A stretch of 64,000 nt of DNA from RFSX01 sp964591455 (GTDB taxonomy: Bacteria; Bacteroidota; Bacteroidia; Chitinophagales; Saprospiraceae): contig CAZQDZ010000002.1 in the NCBI GenBank assembly GCA_964591455.1, positions 134,295-198,294 on the forward strand. Reading direction: 5' to 3'. The notes beneath the pieces were generated by a model, which did no database searches, was not told the origin of the DNA, and saw only the letters and a program-made list of their open reading frames with translations. Shown here in pieces: positions 26,327 through 33,081 of the stretch; position 1 is the first letter of the stretch; every line of letters starts with the position of its first letter. Made by a program: the position numbers and the translations under genes.

Positions 26327-26944
26327 TTAGAACTTAGAGTTATAAAGGATCTCATTACGTAATGAATCTGACTTGATTTTCCATTCTGAGGCCATCTGCA
26401 GATTTTGTACAGTCCCATAGCCATTCATATAAGCTATGCTCAAATTATACATGGCTCTTAGATTACCAGTGAGAGCTGCTTTTCTAATCATCTCAAAACC
26501 TCTTTTTGGATCTCGCTTTGTACCCAAGCCATGGATTAAAGACCATCCTACATTGTTGATAGCCAGCTCATCTCCTAATGCTGCCGCCTGAGAATATAGA
26601 TCAAAGGCCTTTGATAGATCTTGCTTCATTCCCAATCCTTGCTCATAGAGATATCCCAAATTGTTTATGCCTATCGGTTCATTTTTCTGAACTGATTTTG
26701 TGTAGAAGAAAGCAGCTTGATTATAGTTGACAGGAACACCTAGTCCTTTTTCATAGACATAACCAAGCAACGCCACAGCAATGAAGTTACCTGAAGCCAT
26801 ACTTTTTTCTAGCCATATTCTTGCTTCCTTAAAATTTTGCTTTACTCCATAACCATGTAGATACATGTAACCTAAATATCGCATCTCATCCCCAGTCAAA
26901 GAATCTAATTTGTTAATAAGCATAACGTATAGAGAGTCATACAT
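26327..26944 (-). CDS. Sel1-repeat protein, probably 5'-truncated
   Basis: 205 residues from the first ATG, containing five Sel1-like repeats (LGYMYLHGYGVKQNFKEA, LGYVYEKGLGVPVNYNQA, LGYLYEQGLGMKQDLSKA, VGWSLIHGLGTKRDPKRG, LSIAYMNGYGTVQNLQMA). Such repeats make an alpha-solenoid for protein-protein contacts. Oddity: the same frame stays open, with protein-like sequence (ADIEKDSSNSLVKQTVGFTP), for about 45 codons upstream, to a stop near 27080, without any ATG, GTG or TTG. There is no signal peptide, although most such proteins are exported. The likely explanation is loss of the 5' end next to the gene at 27007. Confidence 0.65.
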   Translation of the reverse strand: MYDSLYVMLINKLDSLTGDEMRYLGYMYLHGYGVKQNFKEARIWLEKSMASGNFIAVALLGYVYEKGLGVPVNYNQAAFFYTKSVQKNEPIGINNLGYLYEQGLGMKQDLSKAFDLYSQAAALGDELAINNVGWSLIHGLGTKRDPKRGFEMIRKAALTGNLRAMYNLSIAYMNGYGTVQNLQMASEWKIKSDSLRNEILYNSKF

Positions 26945-27006
26945 CTTAGACTCAAAGAGGTTTGCGCTTTTGCTGAGCGGAGTAAAGCCAACTGTTTGCT
27001 TTACTA

Positions 27007-27852
27007 GTGAATTTGATGAATCTTTCTCGATATCTGCTAGAAACCGCGGAAACGGGTTGTTTAGATTTTATCAATGCAGAGCAAGAAAACATTCTTGACT
27101 TTGGGATTTATTGGGAAAATCTAGGAATTATAACTTTGGAGCAAGAAATTATAGAACAAGACGACATAAATTTTTCAGCGACAGAGTATGAGTTTACTGG
27201 AGACTTCCAGAACTGTGATGGCAGCCCTGTTTCCTCTGCAATGGGTAGATTGAGTATATCTTATCCAATAGGAACCGATACTATAAAAAGAAACTTTGAG
27301 ACAACAGAATTTGGTCCTAATGGAGAGTATGCATTTGACGTAAGTATATGTGACTACTCTGGACCATTAGACATAGAACTACATTTAACCAATCAAGACA
27401 CTTTTGGCGCTAGCCTAATTGTAAAAGATACGCCGACGGGGGGGATGAATCTTGGTACAATTCAAGCCTGTGATGATGAACGCATTCGAGTGGTGTCATC
27501 TGAGTTAAATTTAAATATAGGAAGTGATTACAGTTTTGCTATTGATTTTGAATCCGTAGTACCGGCGGACTCTAGTTCCTTTAACCTAGGTGGAATACAT
27601 GATGATATTAATTCAGGTTTTATCATTTTCAAAATGAATGATATTGTTATTGGAGATAATCTTGTGTCAGAACTACATGTTGGGTGGCCTTTTAGTAATG
27701 AACCATTTTCCTTCTTTTCTTTTGACGAGATAACAGCCACTGTGACCCAATTTTCAAACGGAGAAATAATAGGCATCTTAATGGGGGATGTGGAAACCAA
27801 GGACTTAGGCACTCAAGAAGTGACTGGTGATTTTATAGTAAGATACGAGTAG
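27007..27852 (+). CDS. Secreted-type beta protein lacking its N-terminus (probable truncated gene)
   Basis: 281 residues from a GTG start. The sequence is acidic and beta-rich, with a segment like a carboxypeptidase-regulatory domain (YEFTGDFQNCDGSPV ... SYPIGTDTIKRNF ... GPNGEYAFDVSICDYS) and two or three cysteines, typical of exported Bacteroidota surface lipoproteins. Yet there is no signal peptide or lipobox, and the start lies inside the upstream extension of the opposite Sel1 frame. I infer that the 5' part of the gene is missing. It is in the same frame as the ECF sigma gene that follows, and a single TAG (27850-27852) separates them. No named family. Confidence 0.6.
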   Translation: MNLMNLSRYLLETAETGCLDFINAEQENILDFGIYWENLGIITLEQEIIEQDDINFSATEYEFTGDFQNCDGSPVSSAMGRLSISYPIGTDTIKRNFETTEFGPNGEYAFDVSICDYSGPLDIELHLTNQDTFGASLIVKDTPTGGMNLGTIQACDDERIRVVSSELNLNIGSDYSFAIDFESVVPADSSSFNLGGIHDDINSGFIIFKMNDIVIGDNLVSELHVGWPFSNEPFSFFSFDEITATVTQFSNGEIIGILMGDVETKDLGTQEVTGDFIVRYE

Positions 27853-28392
27853 CTCATCAAAGAGTTAGAACATATAATATTACAATGTAAGAAGAATGAT
27901 AAGGTCGCTCAAAAGCGACTTTATCATTCTTCTAAGCATCGATTGATGTCCATCGTGTATCGCTATGTGAAGGACATTAGAATGTCAGAAGATCTTCTGC
28001 AGGAAACCTATATTCAGATTTTTAGAAACATCAATAGTTATAAGGCTTCTTTAGGGGGATTTAATGCTTGGTCTTCTAGAATTGCAGTCAATACTGCCCT
28101 GCAATACCTGAGAAAAAGGAAGGATATTTTGATGGACGAATTGCCGGAATTAGGCTTTAATGAAACACAGCATATTTATGATAAGTTGACAGTAGAAGAG
28201 ATCAAGGAAACCATAGATGATTTGCCAGAAGTACATCGTATCATTCTTAATCTATATTACTACGAAAATTATAGTCATGAAGAAATAGCAAGCCTTTTGG
28301 GTATCAAGAATTCTACGTCCAGGTCTCAATTGTCCAGAGCCAAAAATTTATTGGTGTCAAAATGGACTAAATTAAATACGTCAGGCATATGA
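27853..28392 (+). CDS. ECF RNA polymerase sigma factor without a recognisable start codon
   Basis: Region 2 (YVKDIRMSEDLLQETYIQIF, near 27970-28030) and region 4 (LPEVHRIILNLYYYENYSHE, EEIASLLGIKNSTSRSQLSR) of an ECF sigma are clear. Family-like sequence also extends upstream of the first usable starts (TTG 27943, ATG 27946): KELEHIILQCKKNDKVAQKR and LYHSSKHRL fit the usual N-terminal helix (xELxxxCKxxDxxAQxxLY). Between the preceding TAG and 27943 there is no ATG, GTG or TTG; only ATC/ATA. So either translation starts at 27943 on a shortened protein, or a rare start is used, or the ATG was lost. A 19-bp hairpin (27890-27933) lies in this part. The stop overlaps the start of the next gene (ATGA), suggesting coupling with the anti-sigma-like product. 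Confidence 0.78.
   Translation, partial: LIKELEHIILQCKKNDKVAQKRLYHSSKHRLMSIVYRYVKDIRMSEDLLQETYIQIFRNINSYKASLGGFNAWSSRIAVNTALQYLRKRKDILMDELPELGFNETQHIYDKLTVEEIKETIDDLPEVHRIILNLYYYENYSHEEIASLLGIKNSTSRSQLSRAKNLLVSKWTKLNTSGI
27890..27933 (+). repeat. 19-bp near-perfect inverted repeat inside the sigma gene
   Basis: Arm 27890-27908 (AGAAGAATGATAAGGTCGC) and arm 27915-27933 are complementary except one position that still pairs G-U in RNA; the loop is TCAAAA. No T-run follows. It may be a terminator-like or translation-controlling hairpin, yet it falls within conserved sigma coding sequence. Confidence 0.8.
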
Positions 28393-29759
28393 ATAATCAT
28401 GAAGATAAATTAAGAAAATCCTTAGACCAAAATACGCCTAACTGGAATGAGGATTTAGTGTGGGATAAGATAGAGCAAGAGCTACATCCCAAAAGGAAAA
28501 ATAGATTAGTCTTATTGTTTCTAATAGTAGCAGGAGCCTTTTCGATTAAAATTGCTCAAGCTACATTATTTAGTGAATCACCATATAACAACAAGCAGAC
28601 AGAGCATACAACGATTGACGACACAAGGAAGGGTGCAGTAACAAACACATCCGATACACTTTATTATAAGCCCAATTCAGATACTGATGACTTGCTTTCT
28701 TCAGCGGAGTTACCTTTCGAATCAGTTTCAAATCTTACTGATAATGATATCATACAAACAAAGTCAACACTAGTCCTCATTACAAGAACAACTTTCCCAA
28801 TAACCACATCTAGTGCACTGAAACAACCCCCTATAAACGCCAGTACATTCTTGGATTCACCGGCGAGTCCTGCACATAACTATCTAAAGCCAAATACAAT
28901 ATCAACTACTTCTATGCCTGCTTTGAATTTGTTGCCAAGTAGACAATCCTTATTGTCATATAATTCCAGACAAGCTTATTTAAAGGAATTAGACAATTTC
29001 ACTTTTGGAAAGAACAGTGTTGTCATCACACCTTCAATCACTGATTACCAAGACAAGTATAGCTACATGCTTAGGCTAGGGATTTTCCATACAAATAGAA
29101 TTATTTCAGCTATTTCCGATGAGTCTTGGATAGCGGCAAAGAACAGTCAAGAATCTATTCTAGAAACGATAGACTTAGCTGTGATGATTAGACGACAATT
29201 CAATAGTCGATTCTTTGTGTCTACAGGTATAGGTATAAGTCAGACGTCTGAATTGTTGACAGTGACAGATTCTCTTATAACTGAAAGAACGATTCAAGTA
29301 GATACGGCAACAATAATAAATACAGATTTATCTAGTCATGTTATTCCTGGAGAACTTATAGAGACAACGAAGCAACGAAGGACAACCAAGACACCTAATC
29401 GTTTACAATCATTATACCTCCCTCTTAATATCGGCTACCTACTGCGTAAGAACAGTTGGACACTATCACTGGCAGTAGGAACAGATCTTGAGTTGAGCAG
29501 ACGGCTTCAAGGAAAAATATTAGACCTTGACCTATCAGTAATCTCTGCCAATAGTATAGAGTCAGGATATTTAAATTATTCTATCGGCTTTGCTAATCTT
29601 AATGGGAGTGCCGGGATAACCTATCAGATGAGCCCTCGATTGTCTTTTGGATTAGATGCGTCATATAAGTATGGCTTGATAGACTACTTAGAATCAGATG
29701 ACTATACTTTAAGGTATAACAAGGTTGGTCTAACTGTAAATTTGATATATAGGAATTAG
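28389..29759 (+). CDS. Anti-sigma-like protein with beta-barrel-like C-terminus
   Basis: 456 residues. A soluble N-terminus (NWNEDLVWDKIEQELHPKRK), one membrane helix (LVLLFLIVAGAFSIKIAQA, about 39-58), a long Thr/Ser-rich linker (60-220), then strands like an outer-membrane barrel or periplasmic beta domain (YLPLNIGYLLRKNSWTLSLA, LNYSIGFANLNGSAGITYQM, RLSFGLDASYKYGL, KVGLTVNLIYRN). Proteins of this layout follow ECF sigma genes in Bacteroidota; the cytosolic tail may hold the sigma while the periplasmic part senses. An inner-membrane helix combined with a barrel-like tail is topologically odd. The 4-base overlap with the sigma gene supports joint regulation. Function by context only. Confidence 0.75.
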   Translation: MNNHEDKLRKSLDQNTPNWNEDLVWDKIEQELHPKRKNRLVLLFLIVAGAFSIKIAQATLFSESPYNNKQTEHTTIDDTRKGAVTNTSDTLYYKPNSDTDDLLSSAELPFESVSNLTDNDIIQTKSTLVLITRTTFPITTSSALKQPPINASTFLDSPASPAHNYLKPNTISTTSMPALNLLPSRQSLLSYNSRQAYLKELDNFTFGKNSVVITPSITDYQDKYSYMLRLGIFHTNRIISAISDESWIAAKNSQESILETIDLAVMIRRQFNSRFFVSTGIGISQTSELLTVTDSLITERTIQVDTATIINTDLSSHVIPGELIETTKQRRTTKTPNRLQSLYLPLNIGYLLRKNSWTLSLAVGTDLELSRRLQGKILDLDLSVISANSIESGYLNYSIGFANLNGSAGITYQMSPRLSFGLDASYKYGLIDYLESDDYTLRYNKVGLTVNLIYRN

Positions 29760-29909
29760 AAATCAGGAGTTCTAGGAAATGACTCTTTGGATGGTTGTAC
29801 AAATCCGATGGTTACTTTGCGCTCCTTTTGAAAATAGTTCTAACTTAGAATTAATTAAACGAACCTAAAGTTACAACCAACTAGGAATAAGCACGTAAAT
29901 ATACTTGAG

Positions 29910-30104
29910 ATGGATTTCGCTAAAAAAATGCAAGAACTAGAAAACTACATTGAGTCAAACTCAAAAGTTGAAACGGGTGTTGACATAGATTAGGCAGATT
30001 CGATGGGCTTATACATAATCAATAGTGAAGTTTCCTCTGACGAAGTCGAGCTTTTCAAGTCTAAAAGCAACTCTGATATTGCTATCGCTATGGTTAAGGC
30101 CTAG
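29910..30104 (+). pseudogene. Small gene interrupted by an in-frame TAG
   Basis: ATG at 29910 opens a frame of 27 codons (MDFAKKMQELENYIESNSKV ...), a TAG at 29991-29993, then 36 more codons in the same frame (ADSMGLYIINSEVSSDEVEL ...) to TAG at 30102-30104. The two parts read as one 63-residue acidic protein. The simplest view is a nonsense mutation in a decaying gene; suppression of amber codons is not suggested elsewhere, as TAG ends other genes here. No family recognised. Confidence 0.5.
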
Positions 30105-30419
30105 TATTTAAATTATTTAAGTTGGGCAGAACTTCCGAAGCGAGAGTTCTCTCCAATTGGCTACGTTTTGCTTATGGTCAAATACATAATTATCGCAATT
30201 GTCAATCCTTATATAAGTAAAAGCATTTAAGTAGCTATGGCATTATATCTATTCTGAAATAATGAATAAGCAGTAATAGAATGATGCCACATCGCAATCA
30301 GCACGTTTTTATAAACTCCTCCAATCTTATAATGTGCATCTTTGTCGACGACAAGATTAATAGTTTTATGCTAAGAACCTAGCAATACCTGTAATTCAGA
30401 GATCCTCTTCTAAAGGTTG
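30105..30419. other. Non-coding stretch with no recognised feature
   Basis: About 315 A+T-rich bases between the broken small gene and the first tRNA-derived repeat. Frames on both strands are cut by stops. A short inverted pair AGAACTT...AGAGTTCT lies near 30130-30152. It looks like worn-down former coding or intergenic sequence. Confidence 0.4.
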
Positions 30420-30439
30420 CTTCTTTGTTGACCCACAAG
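30420..30439. repeat. tRNA-derived direct repeat, copy 1
   Basis: CTTCTTTGTTGACCCACAAG, identical to 30509-30528. Its last 13 bases equal the 3' end of the tRNA-Gln gene (32386-32398 on the plus strand). Confidence 0.8.
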
Positions 30440-30482
30440 TCCATCTCTCCAGGGTGGTCGAGAAGGCTTCTCGCCTTATGGG

Positions 30483-30510
30483 TACAAAAAAAGCCCTCCA
30501 AAGGAGAACT
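30483..30510 (-). terminator. Terminator next to the tRNA-Gln 3'-end copy
   Basis: On the minus strand GTTCTCC, TTT loop, GGAGGGC and then seven T. It directly follows the copy of the tRNA 3' end at 30516-30532, as a terminator would follow a real tRNA gene. This suggests the displaced original downstream sequence of a tRNA. Confidence 0.6.
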
Positions 30511-30532
30511 TCTTTGTTGACCCACAAGGACT
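30509..30532. repeat. tRNA-derived direct repeat, copy 2 (att-like)
   Basis: Bases 30509-30528 repeat 30420-30439 exactly, and 30516-30532 (GTTGACCCACAAGGACT) are identical over 17 bases to the tRNA-Gln 3' end at 32386-32402. Confidence 0.8.
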
Positions 30533-30641
30533 ATCCATGTGTTTTTGGTGGCTTTCTGTGTTTTTGGACATCTCACTAATACCACTGTATTTATTGCGTT
30601 TCTAGTATTTGAGTATTACTGAACATTACCGAGTAATAAAG

Positions 30642-30676
30642 CAAAACGACAGTTACTAGGGAGTAAACTGTCGTTT
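30642..30676. repeat. Inverted repeat containing the CAAAACGACAG motif
   Basis: AAACGACAGTT (30644-30654) and AACTGTCGTTT (30666-30676) form an 11-bp stem. The 11-mer CAAAACGACAG (30642-30652) recurs twice at 32317-32339 near the other end of the putative island. Confidence 0.65.
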
Positions 30677-30678
30677 AG

Positions 30679-31137
30679 GTATCTTTAGAGTGCGAACAAA
30701 AAAAGATATGTCCAAAGGTACAAAAAGAGGACGGGCAATACCTAGATCCTGCAGATTCTTACGAGGTTGAGGTAACTAAGAAGAAAGGAGAATATCAGGA
30801 AGGAAAGCCAAACCCATATATTCTAGATTGTACTTTGGTGCGCAGGGCTTTTGGTGGAGATGATAGTTGTGAGACTACTGTAAGCGCCAATGAGTTACAT
30901 GATTACACTAAGGCCTATTTGTATCCAAATCCAGTAGATGGTTTTCTATCAATAAAGGGACTTGACCAGAGCGGTGACTCAATCGTCATTCATGATATAC
31001 ACGGCAGGTTTATACAGAGCTTTCCAAACCTCATTTATAAGTGGCTGGATGTGTCTGGTTATATGACTGAAATTTATGTACTTACACTATATCGAGAGGG
31101 GAAGAACATTGATTCAATAAAATTTGTGAAGAGGTAG
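30679..31137 (+). pseudogene. 3' fragment of a T9SS cargo gene
   Basis: The frame is open from just after a TAG (30676-30678) to TAG at 31135, about 152 codons, with no ATG at its beginning. It reads ECEQKKICPKVQKEDGQY, then DPADSYEVEVTKKKGEYQEG, then a T9SS type A sorting domain (YLYPNPVDGFLSIKGL ... DIHGRFIQSF ... IYVLTLYREGKNIDSIKFVK). The passenger part and signal peptide are missing, so this is the broken tail of a secreted protein gene. A GTG at 30835 could start only the sorting domain, which would be useless without export. Confidence 0.7.
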
Positions 31138-31366
31138 AGCATGATTTATGGCTTACAACTGACACTTTGCGCTAAGTTTTAGTTAATAGAGGCAGTCAGA
31201 GGAATCTAAAAGGTACAATTATTGGTTGTAATGATAGGATATGATTAGCAATGCAAGTAAAAACAACATACATTTGCACTCCTTTTCAAAAAAAAGCATA
31301 ATTTACGACAGAATTTGAACCTACTTGCTAACCAACAGGAGGAACAACATTTAAACAAAATGAATC

Positions 31367-31528
31367 ATGGCCATTACAATTAGACCTACTCCTCACTTAA
31401 AAAACGAGCAGGCTATCCAGTTTTTAGAGAAAGTAAAAGCTGAGCAAAGCCATAAGATCGAATTCTCTGCTCAAAAGAAAAAGGCTATAAGAATCCTTGA
31501 AAAAGCTAAAAAATCACAAAAAGATTGA
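31367..31528 (+). CDS. 53-residue protein, possible antitoxin partner of the GNAT gene
   Basis: MAITIRPTPHLKNEQAIQFL starts the protein, followed by a lysine-rich helical end (KKKAIRILEKAKKSQ). The gene overlaps the GNAT gene by 32 bases, the arrangement of toxin-antitoxin pairs. It is not a typical ribbon-helix-helix DUF1778 protein, so the antitoxin role is inferred from size, position and charge only. Confidence 0.6.
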   Translation: MAITIRPTPHLKNEQAIQFLEKVKAEQSHKIEFSAQKKKAIRILEKAKKSQKD

Positions 31529-32114
31529 TTTAGAGGAAGACTGTTCTTTAGTCGGGTATTCCAAAAGTTTAAACATTGATGCTTTTGATTGCGGAGACCC
31601 AGACCTTAACGATTTTTTTCATAATGATGCCTTTCAATATCAAGACGGCCTTATAGGAAAGACTCATGCATTTATCCTAGATGGTACTAGAGATATAGTT
31701 TGCGCCTTTACGGTCTCTAATGATGCATTAAGGATTGACGACAAACCTAGACAAGCACGGAAATCCTTGAGAGAGTCAATACCAGAATCAAAGGTTAGAT
31801 GGCCAGCCTATCCCGCTGTTAAAATTGGAAGAATTGGCGTCGATAAATCTTTTTCTGGCAATGGTATAGGATCGCAAGCAATGGATTTTGTGAAAGGCTG
31901 GTTTTGCGATCAGGGTAATAAAACTGGATGTAGATTCATAACTGTGGATGCATATAATAATCCCAAAGCTCTCGGATTTTACGAGAAGAATGACTTCAGT
32001 TTTTTGTTTGGGTCAGAAACTGATGAGCTGAATTATTTAAACGCAGATAGACGGACAAAGTATGATGAAGTTAAAACTAGATTCATGTATTTCGACTTGA
32101 TGCGTATAATGTAA
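31497..32114 (+). CDS. GNAT N-acetyltransferase, toxin-like
   Basis: 205 residues from a TTG start at 31497 (no in-frame ATG occurs earlier than the conserved region). The N-terminal FDCGDPDLNDFFHNDAFQYQ matches the segment found in GNAT toxins of the TacT/AtaT type (FDCGxxxLNxFL). The acetyl-CoA loop is IGRIGVDKSFSGNGIGSQAM, with SGNGIG where RGxGxG/A is usual, followed by CRFITVDAYNNPKALGFYEK. Such toxins acetylate the amino group of charged tRNAs and are silenced by an upstream antitoxin. It overlaps the 53-residue gene. Toxin activity is an inference. Confidence 0.8.
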   Translation: MKKLKNHKKIDLEEDCSLVGYSKSLNIDAFDCGDPDLNDFFHNDAFQYQDGLIGKTHAFILDGTRDIVCAFTVSNDALRIDDKPRQARKSLRESIPESKVRWPAYPAVKIGRIGVDKSFSGNGIGSQAMDFVKGWFCDQGNKTGCRFITVDAYNNPKALGFYEKNDFSFLFGSETDELNYLNADRRTKYDEVKTRFMYFDLMRIM

Positions 32115-32316
32115 CTAACCATCCTGTGACTAACATTCAGCTTGCTCTTATATCCCGTATCTAATAGCCTAGAATTGTACTCTTTACTCGCTTCGATGAT
32201 ACCAAGATGGTTTTAAGGAGTACGGCCTAGCCACCTGAGGTTTGTATGCATCAAAAGACGAGGACGTATTTTTGTATGTCTCAATTTGTCCTTTGTCAAA
32301 GATAGAACAGGATAAT

Positions 32317-32339
32317 CAAAACGACAGTCAAAACGACAG
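32317..32339. repeat. Two tandem copies of CAAAACGACAG
   Basis: Copies at 32317-32327 and 32329-32339, 12 bases apart start to start, matching the 11-mer at 30642-30652. They may be recombinase or regulator sites of the putative island. Confidence 0.6.
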
Positions 32340-32342
32340 CTT

Positions 32343-32383
32343 AAAAAACAAAAGCCCCGCAAACACTAGGTTTTCGAGGCTTC
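32343..32383 (-). terminator. Terminator after tRNA-Gln
   Basis: On the minus strand AAGCCTCG, a 15-base loop and CGGGGCTT are followed by TTGTTTTTT. It lies directly behind the tRNA 3' end. Confidence 0.75.
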
Positions 32384-32386
32384 AAG

Positions 32387-32458
32387 TTGACCCACAAGGA
32401 CTCGAACCTTGAATGTCGGTACCAAAAACCGATGTGTTGCCAATTACACCATGGGTCA
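32387..32458 (-). tRNA. tRNA-Gln (anticodon TTG)
   Basis: 72 bases. Acceptor stem TGACCCA / TGGGTCA perfectly paired, D arm GTGT / ACAC, anticodon stem CGGT / ACCG with loop TTTTGGT (anticodon TTG), T arm CAAGG-TTCGAGT-CCTTG, discriminator A. CCA is not encoded. Its 3' end is duplicated at 30516-30532. Confidence 0.95.
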
Positions 32459-32522
32459 AAATGGAGAACAAAATTAAGCCAATTCCCTATAATTAGAAAT
32501 AGCTACATGGTTATTTAATCCA

Positions 32523-33080
32523 TTAAATTTTAAGCTTATATATTCCTGGCAAGTTTCTGCCATAGCCATTGATGTCTAGTCCGTAGCCTATAACAAACAA
32601 GGGTGGAATTTCCTTGCCTAAGTAGTGAATGTCTATAATATCATTGTGTACCTCTGGCTTACTCAGCAGTGCACAGGTCTTGACAGAGAGGGGATCCGCC
32701 TTTTCTAATTTTTCTACAAAGGAGGCAATGGTGAGTCCAGTATCTACGATATCCTCTATAATAATGACATGCTTTCCCTTGACCTCAGCACTCTCCATAT
32801 CCAGAATGTATTGGATTTCGCCAGTACTCTCCATGCCTTGATAAGACTTGAGCTTGACAAAATGAATCTTGTGAGGAAAGGTGAGTTGACGGACTAGATC
32901 AGCCATGAAGATAAAGGACCCATCCAGTATACTTATTAGTACGATTTCTAGATCAAAAGCACCATAATCTTCATTGAGCTTCGCCGCTAAGGTTGATACG
33001 GTATTAGCGAGATCTTCTTTGGGGATATATATCTCAAAGACTTTGTCTTCAAACGTAACGTCATTATTACTCACAGTCAT
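32523..33080 (-). CDS. hpt: Hypoxanthine phosphoribosyltransferase
   Basis: 185 residues of the type I PRTase fold. PRPP-binding motif HVIIIEDIVDTGLTIAS is intact, and FVKLKSYQGMESTGEIQ carries the flexible loop. ILDGSFIFMADLVRQL is the N-terminal strand-loop. It recycles hypoxanthine/guanine to IMP/GMP. The start ATG lies 1 base after the stop of the M28 peptidase gene, so the two are probably cotranscribed. C-terminal VIGYGLDINGYGRNLPGIYK is the standard family end. Confidence 0.95.
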   Translation of the reverse strand: MTVSNNDVTFEDKVFEIYIPKEDLANTVSTLAAKLNEDYGAFDLEIVLISILDGSFIFMADLVRQLTFPHKIHFVKLKSYQGMESTGEIQYILDMESAEVKGKHVIIIEDIVDTGLTIASFVEKLEKADPLSVKTCALLSKPEVHNDIIDIHYLGKEIPPLFVIGYGLDINGYGRNLPGIYKLKI

Positions 33081-33081
33081 T

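Larger units (their letters stand above)
30516..32402. mobile_element. Putative small island bounded by duplicated tRNA-Gln 3' ends
   Basis: A 17-bp stretch of the tRNA-Gln 3' end is repeated in direct orientation at both ends, the layout left by tyrosine-recombinase integration into a tRNA gene. Inside lie a 5'-truncated T9SS cargo gene, a 53-residue protein/GNAT pair and copies of an 11-bp repeat (CAAAACGACAG). No integrase or mobilisation gene is present, so it would be a decayed or passively mobilised remnant. A tandem tRNA duplication followed by decay is the alternative. Confidence 0.45.

Noticed and set aside
29991..29993. Genome-wide amber recoding
   Set aside because: TAG is the normal stop of several intact genes here, for example at 27850-27852, so a single interrupted frame is better explained by mutation.
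30379..30585. 68-codon minus-strand frame across the tRNA-derived repeats
   Set aside because: It is composed of tRNA 3'-end copies and a terminator, so coding is unlikely.
30516..32402. Complete insertion sequence or transposon
   Set aside because: No transposase or integrase, and no clean terminal inverted repeats with target duplication; only att-like repeats are seen.
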